Of a DNA stretch of 64,000 bases, positions 25,891 to 35,253 are shown piece after piece (position 1 is the first letter of the stretch; each line of letters starts with the position of its first letter). Source of the DNA: Ignavibacteria bacterium (GTDB lineage: Bacteria > Bacteroidota > Ignavibacteria > Kapaibacteriales > UBA961); the NCBI GenBank assembly GCA_947491315.1, contig CANLII010000002.1, positions 62,001 to 126,000 of the forward strand. Direction: 5' to 3'. The notes below the pieces were generated by a model. The model did not search any database. It was not told where the DNA came from and saw only the letters and a program-made list of their open reading frames with translations. A program made the position numbers and the translations under genes.

Positions 25891-26406
25891 TCAATTCTTT
25901 TGAATATTCAAATGTTTTAATGCTGCGAATGGTGAGTCTTCACCATCAATTTTTTCTTCTTCTTTTGTCAAAAGGTCAGGATGCAATGTTTCAAAACTTA
26001 TATCCGCATAAGCGGGAGAAACTTTTTTCATAGGTAGATGAATCACTAATTCCTGTCTGACTTCTTCTGTAATGTCTATAACTTCTTCATCATCTCTAAG
26101 TAAAATTTCATCACCATCTTCTTTGTCTGTCTGAAGATCGAACAATTGGGTATCAATCCTGAAATGCTTCATGATCGCTGCCTCAATCTTCTGGTCATAA
26201 TCTTCACCGGATATATCACATGTCAATGTTGTGTTGCATGATGCATGTGCATGCAATATCAACCGTTTTCCTTGCTTTTTGATCACTCCTTCAATTTCAA
26301 CAATTCCATTGAACTCAGTAAACATATCCTGAATCTCTGAGGAATCGCATGAAGAATGAAAAGCATTATCACCGTCTTCCATTCCAAGTATTGAAATTTT
26401 CAGCAT
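25891..26406 (-). CDS. yceD: DUF177/YceD-family protein
   Basis: A 171-aa acidic protein of the DUF177 (YceD) family, which almost always precedes rpmF and has been linked to 23S rRNA processing. The central CNTTLTCDISGEDYDQKIEA (the Cys-x5-Cys region) and the acidic EEVIDITEEVRQELVIHLPM are the family core. The C-terminal SPFAALKHLN stretch is also typical. It is the first gene of the yceD-rpmF-plsX-fab operon, with a promoter-like element 43 nt upstream. Confidence 0.88.
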   Translation of the reverse strand: MLKISILGMEDGDNAFHSSCDSSEIQDMFTEFNGIVEIEGVIKKQGKRLILHAHASCNTTLTCDISGEDYDQKIEAAIMKHFRIDTQLFDLQTDKEDGDEILLRDDEEVIDITEEVRQELVIHLPMKKVSPAYADISFETLHPDLLTKEEEKIDGEDSPFAALKHLNIQKN

Positions 26407-26448
26407 GATTATGCGACTCCGCTATTTCAATGCAAAAATGCAAGAACA

Positions 26449-26456
26449 CAAAAATA
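26449..26456 (-). promoter_or_regulatory. Bacteroidota-type -7 element of the yceD-rpmF-plsX-fab operon
   Basis: TATTTTTG on the minus strand matches TAnnTTTG, 43 nt before the yceD ATG. The -33 region has no clean TTTG. Confidence 0.5.
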
Positions 26457-26597
26457 GAAAAATTTTGGCTCACATAAGGCATGCTTCCTGAGTTTGAATT
26501 CATTTTTGTTTATGATCTGCACAGAAATTGTGGATTAATCAGTGTGATTTACGCGTATTACACACTTCCTGAGTCCAAATTTTGCATGGGATAATCG

Positions 26598-26605
26598 TAT
26601 ATTTG
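26598..26605 (+). promoter_or_regulatory. Bacteroidota-type -7 element upstream of kynA
   Basis: TATATTTG matches TAnnTTTG. A TTTG lies at 26581-26584, but the spacer is only 13 nt. The element is 81 nt before the kynA ATG. Confidence 0.45.
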
Positions 26606-26686
26606 CATTCATTCTTTTGGTTATTTTCAGCTTATCGATCAAAGCACTAATTTTAGGCGAATAATCTTAAATTATCCCATATCATT

Positions 26687-27775
26687 ATGAGTCAGACACA
26701 TGACAATTCGGTGTATTATTCCGAATATCTTCAATTGGACAAAGTACTTAAAGCACAATTTCCAGAAAGTGACAAAGCCGGCATAGAAGCACATGATGAG
26801 ATGCTTTTCATCATAACTCATCAAACATTTGAGTTATGGTTCAAGCAAATAATGTTTGAATTGGATTCGGTCATTGCGATACTTTCCAAAGAATCTGTGA
26901 AGGAACATGAGATTTCTCTTTGTGTGCACAGGCTTCACAGGATGGAGTCCATTCTACGAATGAGTATGGAGCAATTTACAATACTCGAAACAATGTCTGC
27001 ACTGGACTTCATGGACTTCCGTGATTTATTGCATCCGGCTAGTGGTTTTCAATCAGTTCAATTCCGTGTATTGGAAATGCGACTTGGATTGCCACAAGAT
27101 AAAAGGATGAATCGTGCCTTTTTGACTGCCATGAAGGATTTTGATAAGAAGCTTGTTCAACAAGCTGAAGGAAAAGCTACACTATTCGAAGTAGTACAGT
27201 CCTGGCTTGAACATACTCCTTTTTTGGAAACGGAAGATTATCTTTTTTGGCAAGAATATAAATCAGCAGTATCAGACACATTTGCAAAAGACCGAGCCGA
27301 TATTGCCAATCATGAAATATTAACGGATGAAGAACGCATTATCAGAGTGCAATCCATAGATCAAGCTGAAAGTAGTTTCAATGCTTTGTTTGATGAAAAT
27401 ACCTATAATGAGCTCATAGAGAAGAGTGAAAGAAGATTGTCTCACAAAGCAACTCTGGCGGCACTTTTCATACAATTGTACAGGGATTATCCTCTTCTTA
27501 ATCATCCTAATGCATTACTTCAGGCAATTTGCGGATTTGATGAAACCTTATCAGTTTGGAGATATCGTCATGCTTCCATGACAATGCGTATGATAGGATC
27601 ACGCATTGGAACAGGCGGGTCTAGCGGGTTTCATTATCTTGCTCATACAGCTTTGAAACAAAAAGTCTTTGGAGATATCACTTCCCTTTCAGGTATGTTG
27701 ATTCCAAGACGCATTACACCGTCTTTACCCAATTCAATTTCTCAAAGATTGAAGTTCACTTTTGAAAATGAGTGA
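26687..27775 (+). CDS. kynA: Tryptophan 2,3-dioxygenase
   Basis: A haem enzyme that opens the indole ring of tryptophan with O2 to make N-formylkynurenine, the first step of the kynurenine pathway. The 362-aa protein shows the N-terminal YSEYLQLDKVL, the haem/substrate region FIITHQTFELWFKQIMFELD and the C-terminal RYRHASMTMRMIGSRIGTGG plus SSGFHYLAHTA, all diagnostic. It is longer than short proteobacterial KynA proteins and close to the longer, eukaryote-like form. No kynB or kynU lies beside it. The comF gene follows after 9 nt. Confidence 0.96.
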   Translation: MSQTHDNSVYYSEYLQLDKVLKAQFPESDKAGIEAHDEMLFIITHQTFELWFKQIMFELDSVIAILSKESVKEHEISLCVHRLHRMESILRMSMEQFTILETMSALDFMDFRDLLHPASGFQSVQFRVLEMRLGLPQDKRMNRAFLTAMKDFDKKLVQQAEGKATLFEVVQSWLEHTPFLETEDYLFWQEYKSAVSDTFAKDRADIANHEILTDEERIIRVQSIDQAESSFNALFDENTYNELIEKSERRLSHKATLAALFIQLYRDYPLLNHPNALLQAICGFDETLSVWRYRHASMTMRMIGSRIGTGGSSGFHYLAHTALKQKVFGDITSLSGMLIPRRITPSLPNSISQRLKFTFENE

Positions 27776-27784
27776 TAAAGCACA

Positions 27785-28507
27785 ATGAATCTTTTAGGCA
27801 TGACTTTCATACCAAATATCATGCATGCAATGATGGATGCAATTGCACCATTGCACTGTGAGACATGCGATCAATGCATAAGTGGAAATACTCATGTTCA
27901 TAGAGTATGCGATGCTTGTTTGTATATGTTTGAATGTGCCCCGAATGATGATGTTTTGTTGAATCAATTGTACACACAGAACAATAAAGACTCTTTTGTT
28001 TGTAGCATTGAAAGTCACTTTGCTTTTCATCAAGAAGCACCGATTCAACGAATAATTTATGCCATCAAATATGGAAATGCACAATACATGGCATTTGATT
28101 TCGGGAAATATCTTGCTAGAATCAAAAAGCACACCGAAGTGGACTATTATGTTCCCGTTCCTTTGCATCGCGCAAGAGTCAGAGAGAGGGGTTATAATCA
28201 GTCTTTGTTGATCGCGCAGGGCATTTCCTCAGTCACAAAAGTACCGGTCATTCATTCCTTGGAAAGATTGCATTATTCCACGACTCAAACCAAACTCTCC
28301 TCAAAAGATCGCATGCAGAATGTTCAAGGAATTTTTTCAATCAAGAATGCAGACCGAATTCGAGGCAAACGCTTAATGCTCCTAGATGATGTGATGACCA
28401 CTGGTTCCACGCTTGAAGAATGCGCTCAAGTATTGCTTGAATCCGGAGCACGCTCAGTATCCGCGCTCACTTTGGCAGCAGCGACTTCAACAAGAGGAAT
28501 ACAATGA
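27785..28507 (+). CDS. comF: ComF-family phosphoribosyltransferase-like protein
   Basis: A 240-aa cytoplasmic protein with an N-terminal four-cysteine zinc knuckle (CETCDQCI and CDACL) and a C-terminal PRT domain. Family motifs are YAIKYGNAQYMAFDFGKYLA, VPVPLHRARVRERGYNQSLL and the PRPP loop LLDDVMTTGSTLEEC. ComF is needed for natural transformation in some bacteria, probably on the cytoplasmic side of DNA uptake; the reaction is unsettled. Its stop overlaps the next gene's start (ATGA). Confidence 0.9.
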   Translation: MNLLGMTFIPNIMHAMMDAIAPLHCETCDQCISGNTHVHRVCDACLYMFECAPNDDVLLNQLYTQNNKDSFVCSIESHFAFHQEAPIQRIIYAIKYGNAQYMAFDFGKYLARIKKHTEVDYYVPVPLHRARVRERGYNQSLLIAQGISSVTKVPVIHSLERLHYSTTQTKLSSKDRMQNVQGIFSIKNADRIRGKRLMLLDDVMTTGSTLEECAQVLLESGARSVSALTLAAATSTRGIQ

Positions 28508-30006
28508 AAATCACCATACAAGTATTTGCCTTTTTCTTGCTACTCATCATGACTTCGTGTGATGATTCCATACTGACGACAAATGAAAATCTCCCACCCG
28601 ATACAAAGATCTATGTAGATACAATTCTCAATCAACAAAATAGCAGAGTAAATGTCAGTTGGTCAGGAGATGATCCCGATGGTTTGGTGATAGGTTATGC
28701 AATTTCGTGGAATGAAAAAGATTGGTATTTCACAAGAAAGAATGATTCAATATTTGCATTGCAAGTGGAATCATCCGATACCAATTTTATTTTTTCGGTT
28801 GCATCCATAGATAATTCACTCAAGCAATATCCAAATGAAGGTGAAAAACTTGACTTTACTGACAAGAATGGGAATAATAGATTGGATAATGGTGAGATTT
28901 TCCCACTATTGGATGGTGCAATCGATCCTATTCCATCCAGACTCCAATTCCCTATCAAAAATTCTCCACCAATTATAGCTTGGGGTAATGACACATCAGC
29001 GAAGTCAGCCATAGCAGTAGCATTACCGGATACCACATTCTCATTTGCAACATTTAAGTTCTTTGTTTCTGATCAGGATGGAGATGCAACACTTGAAACT
29101 ATAGAATGGTCATTGAATGATTCTTCAAAAACTGCAAAGTGGACCTCTATTCCAAAAAACACAAGACTTTTCAGTCTTAGTGCAAAAGATGGTTTACAAC
29201 TGAATGCACATAATATTCTCTACTTAAGAGCAAGAGACATAGGTAAACTTCAAAGCAAAATTTTAACTTATCCAGCACCCGGTAAAACATGGTTTGTACA
29301 GGGTTCGAAAGGACCTATTCTTCTCATCAAAGATAGTGGCAATCGAGATGCGGATAACTTCTATCTCAAAGCTTTGAATGCAATGAACTCTGGTAGTTTT
29401 TCTGGCAGATTTGATGTTTTAGACATACATACCACAAAAACGACTGATGCTCCTGCAAAGACGATTCCCTCTTTTATTAGTCCAATGTTCATTGAATCAT
29501 TAAAACTGTATTCAGCCGTGATTTGGTATACCGATAAAAGTCCGAGTATGTCACTTGCTCAACAATCTCTTGTAGAATATATGCGTGCAGGTGGGAAGGT
29601 ATTGTTCGTCGCTGATCTTCCCGCTCCATTAAGTGAAGACATGCGTACGGAAATACGGGATTTTTCTCCGATAGATTCCATTGGCAGACAAGAGGTTTCA
29701 AGCGACCCACTGGCGATTAGAAATGGCACTGAATTTCTTGGGATTCCACATGGTTCCGTAACCTATCCGAATTTGACCAAAGAAAAAGGATCTGTTTTGG
29801 TATATCCATTATATCCAAAAGCTAATGCAAAGCCGGTGTATCGACTCCCTGAAAATCCCAAGTGGACAGGTTCTCCGATTTTGGGCGCAATGGATGATGA
29901 ATCTGACATGGTATTTCTCCATCTTCCACTTCATCTAATGAATGTCAATGATCAGGCAATTCAATTGATGGAAACGATCCTTCGCAATGAGTTTTTCATC
30001 CAATGA
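28504..30006 (+). CDS. Secreted lipoprotein with fibronectin-like region, unknown function
   Basis: A 500-aa lipoprotein that I do not recognise beyond architecture. The signal peptide ends in the lipobox IMTSC. The first 130 or so mature residues resemble a fibronectin type III domain (DPDGLVIGYAISWN). Next comes an EF-hand-like acidic loop, DKNGNNRLDNGE. The C-terminal half contains alpha/beta segments (AVIWYTDKSPSMS, AGGKVLFVADLP) like a flavodoxin/GATase-type fold. It sits in an overlapping chain (comF-lipoprotein-tsaB), which says co-expression but not function. Confidence 0.65.
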   Translation: MKITIQVFAFFLLLIMTSCDDSILTTNENLPPDTKIYVDTILNQQNSRVNVSWSGDDPDGLVIGYAISWNEKDWYFTRKNDSIFALQVESSDTNFIFSVASIDNSLKQYPNEGEKLDFTDKNGNNRLDNGEIFPLLDGAIDPIPSRLQFPIKNSPPIIAWGNDTSAKSAIAVALPDTTFSFATFKFFVSDQDGDATLETIEWSLNDSSKTAKWTSIPKNTRLFSLSAKDGLQLNAHNILYLRARDIGKLQSKILTYPAPGKTWFVQGSKGPILLIKDSGNRDADNFYLKALNAMNSGSFSGRFDVLDIHTTKTTDAPAKTIPSFISPMFIESLKLYSAVIWYTDKSPSMSLAQQSLVEYMRAGGKVLFVADLPAPLSEDMRTEIRDFSPIDSIGRQEVSSDPLAIRNGTEFLGIPHGSVTYPNLTKEKGSVLVYPLYPKANAKPVYRLPENPKWTGSPILGAMDDESDMVFLHLPLHLMNVNDQAIQLMETILRNEFFIQ

Positions 30007-30689
30007 TACAGAAGTCAACATATCTCCTTGCGATTGAAACCGTGGGAAAAGTATGCGGTATAGCAATCATTGATGCCAAGAATGGCAGTCTCCAACTTGA
30101 GTATGTAATCCATGTGCCCAATATGCATGATGCGATGCTCGCCGAGTTGATTCGAAGAGCTATGAATGATTTGCACATTCAGCCTGAACACTTGCAAGTC
30201 ATAGCAGTTTCCGAAGGACCAGGAAGTTTTACAGGAGTCCGTATCGGAATGTCATTTGCCAAAGGATGGTGTGCAGATGGGAAAACCGCATTGGTCTCCG
30301 TTCCAACATTTCATGCAATGTTTGATGCTGCGAAAGATTTCCTGAATATAGAGTTAGATTCTTCATTATGCATCATCATGAAATCTCATGCTGATTCTTA
30401 CTTTATGCAAATGTTCGACATTATGACCGGAGAAGAGAAAACAGCCATTGCAATTATTTCATATGAACAAGCAGTCAATGGATTGGATGCATCCCATGTC
30501 TTGATCGGTGATATACATATCAGTGATTGCAATGCGAGAAGACTTCCTCATATTTCTGCTTCTCATCCGACTTTTATTGCGAAATATGGACTGAAAATGT
30601 TTCAAGAAGGAAAATTTATTTCACCACATGATGCTGATCCCGGATATCATGCGGAATTCGTTCCTACCATCAAGGGTCAACAGTCATGA
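30003..30689 (+). CDS. tsaB: tRNA t6A biosynthesis protein TsaB
   Basis: TsaB (YeaZ) is the scaffold partner of TsaD in making threonylcarbamoyl-adenosine 37 in ANN-decoding tRNAs. The ASKHA-fold protein (228 aa) shows the N-terminal YLLAIETVGKVCGIAIID and the highly conserved VSEGPGSFTGVRIGMSFAKG. The C-terminal half is divergent, as usual for TsaB. It overlaps both neighbours by 4 nt in the comF-to-murE chain. The partner gene tsaD is not in this window. Confidence 0.92.
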   Translation: MIQKSTYLLAIETVGKVCGIAIIDAKNGSLQLEYVIHVPNMHDAMLAELIRRAMNDLHIQPEHLQVIAVSEGPGSFTGVRIGMSFAKGWCADGKTALVSVPTFHAMFDAAKDFLNIELDSSLCIIMKSHADSYFMQMFDIMTGEEKTAIAIISYEQAVNGLDASHVLIGDIHISDCNARRLPHISASHPTFIAKYGLKMFQEGKFISPHDADPGYHAEFVPTIKGQQS

Positions 30690-31138
30690 GTATTCATTGG
30701 AAATGTATTCCTTTCAACGATTTGACCCCACAAGAAGTATATGCTATTCTTGGTTTGAGACAAGATGTATTTATCATTGAGCAAGCATGTATTTATCAGG
30801 ATATAGATGGTATTGACTCAACTTCACATCATGTACTTGCCTCCTCAGATGATGTATTGACAGCATATTCCAGAATAATACCCATTGCTGATTCAGACTT
30901 TGTGAAATTGGGTCGAATCATCGTACATCATGATTACAGAGGAATAGCGCTTGGAAAACATTTGGTTGAATATTCCATAGCAGAAGCAATCCGACTATAT
31001 TCACCAAAGCACATTCATATTTCCGCACAATCATATTTATTGCAGTTCTATGAGTCTTTTGGATTTCATTCGATCAGTGATTCTTATGATTTGGATGGCA
31101 TCACACATCTCGATATGGCATTGGACATACTATCATGA
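30686..31138 (+). CDS. ElaA-like GNAT N-acetyltransferase
   Basis: A 150-aa single-domain acetyltransferase. The ElaA pattern is visible: LTPQEVYAILGLRQDVFIIE near the N-terminus, QDIDGIDSTSHHV, then the acetyl-CoA loop VHHDYRGIALGKHLVEYSI and the late ISAQSYLLQFYESFGF. The substrate is unknown. Being just after tsaB suggests a loose echo of the tsaB-rimI order, but the sequence resembles ElaA more than RimI. It overlaps the murE ATG by 4 nt. Confidence 0.85.
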   Translation: MSIHWKCIPFNDLTPQEVYAILGLRQDVFIIEQACIYQDIDGIDSTSHHVLASSDDVLTAYSRIIPIADSDFVKLGRIIVHHDYRGIALGKHLVEYSIAEAIRLYSPKHIHISAQSYLLQFYESFGFHSISDSYDLDGITHLDMALDILS

Positions 31139-32676
31139 AGATTCTTTCAACTTTATGTTCCGCCTTGAACGGTTTTACTGTCATTGGTTCAACAGAAAAG
31201 CTGGTAAGTTCCATAGAATATGATAGCAGAAGCTGTCAGGAATTCTCATTATTTGTTGCCATAAACGGAAGTACTATTCCTCCAGTCGATGGAAATCAAT
31301 TCATTGAGGATGCGATTGCAAGAGGAGCAAAAACAATCATCACCGATATTCCTGATTGTATTGTTCCAAATGATGTTACAATCATTGGCGTGCCTGATAC
31401 CCGCATTGCATTATCTAGAGTATCAAATGCATTCTATGATTTTCCTTCAAAGAAATTGCGCATTTATGGCATAACTGGTACGAATGGAAAAACATCTACG
31501 ACATTTCTTTTGAAATCAATTTTTGAAGCATCAGGTGAACCAACAGGACTCATAGGAACCACCGGAAATTATATAGGTGATGAAAGAATTGCCGCCACAC
31601 ATACCACACCCGAATCCCCGCATCTTTGTCAATTACTGTCCATGATGGTCCGCAGAGGAATCAAAACGGTCTTCATGGAAGTCAGCTCTCATGCACTGGC
31701 ATTGCATCGCGTTGAAGGAATTCGCTTCGCAGGCGCTATTTTTACGAATCTCACACATGATCATTTGGATTTTCACGGCTCGATGGAGCGATATGCACAA
31801 GCAAAAAAACATCTCTTTGACATATTGCCAAAAGAATCGATTGCAATTGCAATGGGAGATTCTCCCTATTCATATTTAATGCTCAGTGATTGCAAAGCTC
31901 GCGAGCAATATCGAGTGGGAAGATCAAATGCCTTTGATGTTTCAATTAACTTGGAAAATCATTCTTTATCCGGCACATCATATAGACTTTCATTTGCAGG
32001 TTTGGTTCCTGAGTTTTATGTTTCTACCATTGATATTGTTTCCCCTCTCATCGGAAAATTCAATGTTGAGAATACAGCGCTGGCTGCAGCATTTGCCCAT
32101 CTCACAGGCATTGAGACCAATATTATTCAACATTCTCTGAGAAGTGCGGAAGGTGCACCTGGGAGAATGCAGAAATTACGACTACCAAATGGAGCATTGG
32201 TATTAGTAGATTATGCGCATACACCCGATGCATTGGAAAAATCGCTTTTAACATGCACATCATTGATCAATACCACAGGCAAAGGAAGACTAACAGTTGT
32301 GTTTGGTTGTGGCGGAGACAGAGACAATACAAAAAGACCCATCATGGGAAAGATTGCATCAGAATTGGTAGATCGCATCATCATCACAGATGATAATCCG
32401 CGACATGAAACATCCGAGAAAATCATCAATGATATCAAGTGTGGCATCAATCAATGTAATGCTCATAAAGTCATTTCTATTCCCGATAGATTACAAGCCA
32501 TCAGTCATGCTTTACAGTATTCTGAAGACAAAGAAATAATTTTGATTGCCGGCAAAGGTCATGAAGAATTTCAAATCATCGGCAATGAAATCTTACCCTT
32601 CAGCGATATGAATACAGTAAAATCTCTGATAACTACGATTTTTCTTTCACAGTCAGATAGTGATGCACATGAATAA
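31135..32676 (+). CDS. murE: UDP-N-acetylmuramoyl-tripeptide synthetase (meso-DAP-adding MurE)
   Basis: MurE adds the third amino acid to the peptidoglycan stem peptide. The 513-aa protein has the Mur ligase ATP loop GITGTNGKTSTTFL near residue 117, HTTPESP, TNLTHDHLDFHGSMERYAQA and the C-terminal DNPRHE motif near residue 421, which indicates meso-diaminopimelate rather than lysine as substrate. It lies outside the ftsA-ftsZ division cluster, in a chain of overlapping genes, and overlaps the rlpA-like gene by 14 nt. Confidence 0.95.
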   Translation: MKILSTLCSALNGFTVIGSTEKLVSSIEYDSRSCQEFSLFVAINGSTIPPVDGNQFIEDAIARGAKTIITDIPDCIVPNDVTIIGVPDTRIALSRVSNAFYDFPSKKLRIYGITGTNGKTSTTFLLKSIFEASGEPTGLIGTTGNYIGDERIAATHTTPESPHLCQLLSMMVRRGIKTVFMEVSSHALALHRVEGIRFAGAIFTNLTHDHLDFHGSMERYAQAKKHLFDILPKESIAIAMGDSPYSYLMLSDCKAREQYRVGRSNAFDVSINLENHSLSGTSYRLSFAGLVPEFYVSTIDIVSPLIGKFNVENTALAAAFAHLTGIETNIIQHSLRSAEGAPGRMQKLRLPNGALVLVDYAHTPDALEKSLLTCTSLINTTGKGRLTVVFGCGGDRDNTKRPIMGKIASELVDRIIITDDNPRHETSEKIINDIKCGINQCNAHKVISIPDRLQAISHALQYSEDKEIILIAGKGHEEFQIIGNEILPFSDMNTVKSLITTIFLSQSDSDAHE

Positions 32677-33097
32677 TCTGTTCTTTTTCATGGCAAGCTT
32701 GATTATGGCCTGTTCACTTTTTGGATTCAATCATCAAAGATCCTATGCTATACCCTATGAAGATGACTCAGTGAAGCAGGAAACAATGCTTGAAATTCCT
32801 GATTCCCTCATTCAAGGAAAGGCATCATTTTATGGTTCTGAATTTAATGGTCGCAAAACCGCAAATGGTGAGATTTATGATGAAACGGCTTTGACTGCAG
32901 CACATCGAACTTTGCCATTTGGAACTGTTCTCCGCGTGACAAATCTTCGAAATGGATTGTCTGTCATAGTACGAATCAATGATCGCGGACCATTTCATCC
33001 GGATAGGGTAATTGATCTCTCAAAAAATGCCGCAGAAGAAATTGATCTCATAACCTATGGCGTCACAGATATCGAAGCGGAAATTCTTGAATACTAA
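32663..33097 (+). CDS. RlpA-like double-psi beta-barrel protein
   Basis: A 144-aa exported protein. The signal peptide is NLFFFMASLIMACSLFGF, and the mature chain is one double-psi beta-barrel domain: GKASFYGSEFNGRKTANGEI, AAHRTLPFGTVLRVTNL and VRINDRGPFHPDRVIDLS with the catalytic-type Asp. RlpA proteins are lytic transglycosylases cutting naked glycan at septa. There is no SPOR domain, so this is a short form. The ATG at 32663 is used; 32669 is equally possible. It overlaps murE by 14 nt, a fitting cell-wall neighbour. Confidence 0.88.
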   Translation: MHMNNLFFFMASLIMACSLFGFNHQRSYAIPYEDDSVKQETMLEIPDSLIQGKASFYGSEFNGRKTANGEIYDETALTAAHRTLPFGTVLRVTNLRNGLSVIVRINDRGPFHPDRVIDLSKNAAEEIDLITYGVTDIEAEILEY

Positions 33098-33109
33098 TCA
33101 AATCTCCAT

Positions 33110-35239
33110 ATGAAGACATTACTACTGACAATTTTCCTATTCATACTGTTTCAAAGTGCATCCTCACAGTATATTCCTTCCATCCTCCTACCTGGTCATC
33201 AGGAGGAGAAGCATGAGCTTTGTTCTCATGCGCATGAAATGCATCAAAAGATGAGTGAAAGACCACTGGAGTCCATCAATGAAATTGATGTATTGACATA
33301 TGATGTTTTTATGGATTGGAGACTACCATTTGCCACGCCTGATTCCGTGCTTCCGAGTTATACCTATTCCGGAAAAAACGAATTGACTTTCATTCCTCTT
33401 TCAAGCAGTACAACAATCAAACTTCATGCTACTTCCATGACAATTGATTCAGTAACATTAGATGGAACGAAGCTTGCCTCCATTGCGATCATTCAGCCAT
33501 CGAATGGACATTGGAGTATAAATGTTCCGAGTGCTTTATCGGTAGATACGCATTCATTGCATATTTGGTATACCTATAAAGGTGATGCGAAGAAAGGATT
33601 CTACTATTATCCCAAAGGAATGTTTGTCCGAAAATTCCAGGGACTCGATTCCAATTTTGTCGAAGAAGACCTCGCCTATGTGATGAATCAACCGGAAGAT
33701 GCTCGGTATTGGATGCCATGCAATGACAGACCAGATGATAAAGCAAGAGCTCGAATCACGATTCGCGTTCCTTATGACTCCACGCTTAGTGACACTAATA
33801 ATATACGCGTCACATCCAATGGAGATTTGACGGAACTTGTAATCGGTAGAATGAATGGCATTCCATCCTACAGAGATTATACATTTTATGATACCACGCT
33901 CATTCCAACATATCTCATGGTTGTGAATGCATCACGATTCGTGGACTTTACCCTTTGGGCCAAAGTCCCTAATTCGAATGATTCCATTCCGATTTACAAT
34001 TATGTTTGGAAGAAGGATTTTGATGGAACAAAAACAGATGGTAGCGAATACAATGCAAAATATGCTTTGAGTTTTACGCCTAGCATGATCACCGGTTATA
34101 TTCCATTATTTGGAAAGTATCCATTCAAAACATATGGACATACATCGGCTCAACCATTTTGGGCGGGTGGCATGGAACATCAGCGTATGAGTACAATCAA
34201 TCGCACATGGCTAAGAGGATTCTCCAACAATGGATTGGCGCATGAAGTTATGCATCAATGGTTTGGCGATTTGGTCACATGCAAAACATGGGGTGAAATC
34301 TGGCTCAATGAAGGAGCCGGTACTTGGGGCGAAGCTTTATGGTATGAAACATGGGGAGGATATCCCGAGTATATATCCATGATGCGTTCAAAAAGAAATG
34401 ATTATTTCCGCATCAATGGAAATGTCTTGCAACCACCAATTTTCGGCATTCCAATTGAAAATGTTTTCAATTATGCCACCACCTATGCAAAAGCAAGTTG
34501 GGTCTATCATATGCTTCGCACAATGCTTGGTGATGATGTATTCTATCCAGTATTACGCACATATTTTAATCGATATGCGTATGGCAATGCCAATACAGAG
34601 GAATTTAAGAACATATTCAAACAAGAAGCTCCGAATCCACCGATTGACTATGATGTATTTTTTGATCAATGGCTCATGAAAAGAGGACATCCCATCGTGA
34701 AATTTTCTACTCTCAGAGAGCATGTCAATGCGCAAAATGAGACATATATTCACTTTGTGATCAATCAAGTACAAGCAGGCAATACTATTCCGGCAATCTT
34801 TCAATTCCCTCTTTCGATTCGATTCATAGGTACAACAGATACAGTCATGTATCGCGGAATTGTCAAGAATTCAAGTCATGAAGGATTCATCAAACTTCAA
34901 TCTCCCCTTGTCAAAGCAATCATTGATCCGAATTCTGATGTTTTGATGGAGACAGACACCGTTTCTGGATCATATCTCTCCATTGAAGAATCAATGCCAA
35001 CCATGCAAGCATATATTCGTGGATTTGGAGATGAGCAATATCTTTCAATCAAAAGTGGAATCGAAGAGCACGTTTCCATCATGATTCATGATATTCGAGG
35101 ATCCTTGATTCATTCTGACAATATATCAATAGCTTCAACTGCATTGATTGAAAAGAAACTTCCACACTTCAGTTCAGGAATGTATATTGTATCCATTCGA
35201 TCCACTCAAGGAATGATCAGTTTGCGCTATCAGCTATAA
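33110..35239 (+). CDS. M1-family metallopeptidase with T9SS C-terminal sorting domain
   Basis: A 709-aa exported aminopeptidase-type zinc enzyme. A signal peptide (LLLTIFLFILFQSASS) is followed by an M1 N-terminal beta domain, and the gluzincin active site HEVMHQWFGD near residue 378 has its distal Glu in WLNEGAGTWGE. The last 75 or so residues form a T9SS type A sorting domain (VSIMIHDIRGSLIHS, SSGMYIVSIRST), predicting export and surface attachment by the type IX system. The likely role is surface or secreted peptide degradation. Confidence 0.9.
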   Translation: MKTLLLTIFLFILFQSASSQYIPSILLPGHQEEKHELCSHAHEMHQKMSERPLESINEIDVLTYDVFMDWRLPFATPDSVLPSYTYSGKNELTFIPLSSSTTIKLHATSMTIDSVTLDGTKLASIAIIQPSNGHWSINVPSALSVDTHSLHIWYTYKGDAKKGFYYYPKGMFVRKFQGLDSNFVEEDLAYVMNQPEDARYWMPCNDRPDDKARARITIRVPYDSTLSDTNNIRVTSNGDLTELVIGRMNGIPSYRDYTFYDTTLIPTYLMVVNASRFVDFTLWAKVPNSNDSIPIYNYVWKKDFDGTKTDGSEYNAKYALSFTPSMITGYIPLFGKYPFKTYGHTSAQPFWAGGMEHQRMSTINRTWLRGFSNNGLAHEVMHQWFGDLVTCKTWGEIWLNEGAGTWGEALWYETWGGYPEYISMMRSKRNDYFRINGNVLQPPIFGIPIENVFNYATTYAKASWVYHMLRTMLGDDVFYPVLRTYFNRYAYGNANTEEFKNIFKQEAPNPPIDYDVFFDQWLMKRGHPIVKFSTLREHVNAQNETYIHFVINQVQAGNTIPAIFQFPLSIRFIGTTDTVMYRGIVKNSSHEGFIKLQSPLVKAIIDPNSDVLMETDTVSGSYLSIEESMPTMQAYIRGFGDEQYLSIKSGIEEHVSIMIHDIRGSLIHSDNISIASTALIEKKLPHFSSGMYIVSIRSTQGMISLRYQL

Positions 35240-35253
35240 TCATTGAGTTCAAT

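Larger units (their letters stand above)
26407..26686. other. Divergent intergenic region between yceD and kynA with a 10-bp direct repeat
   Basis: This 280-nt AT-rich spacer holds no credible ORF. It contains promoter-like elements facing both ways and two copies of CTTCCTGAGT (26484-26493 and 26565-26574), 81 nt apart. I cannot assign the repeat to a known operator. Confidence 0.5.

Noticed and set aside
26484-26574. Attachment sites of an integrated element
   Set aside because: The two repeats are only 81 nt apart, within a promoter region, with no integrase nearby.
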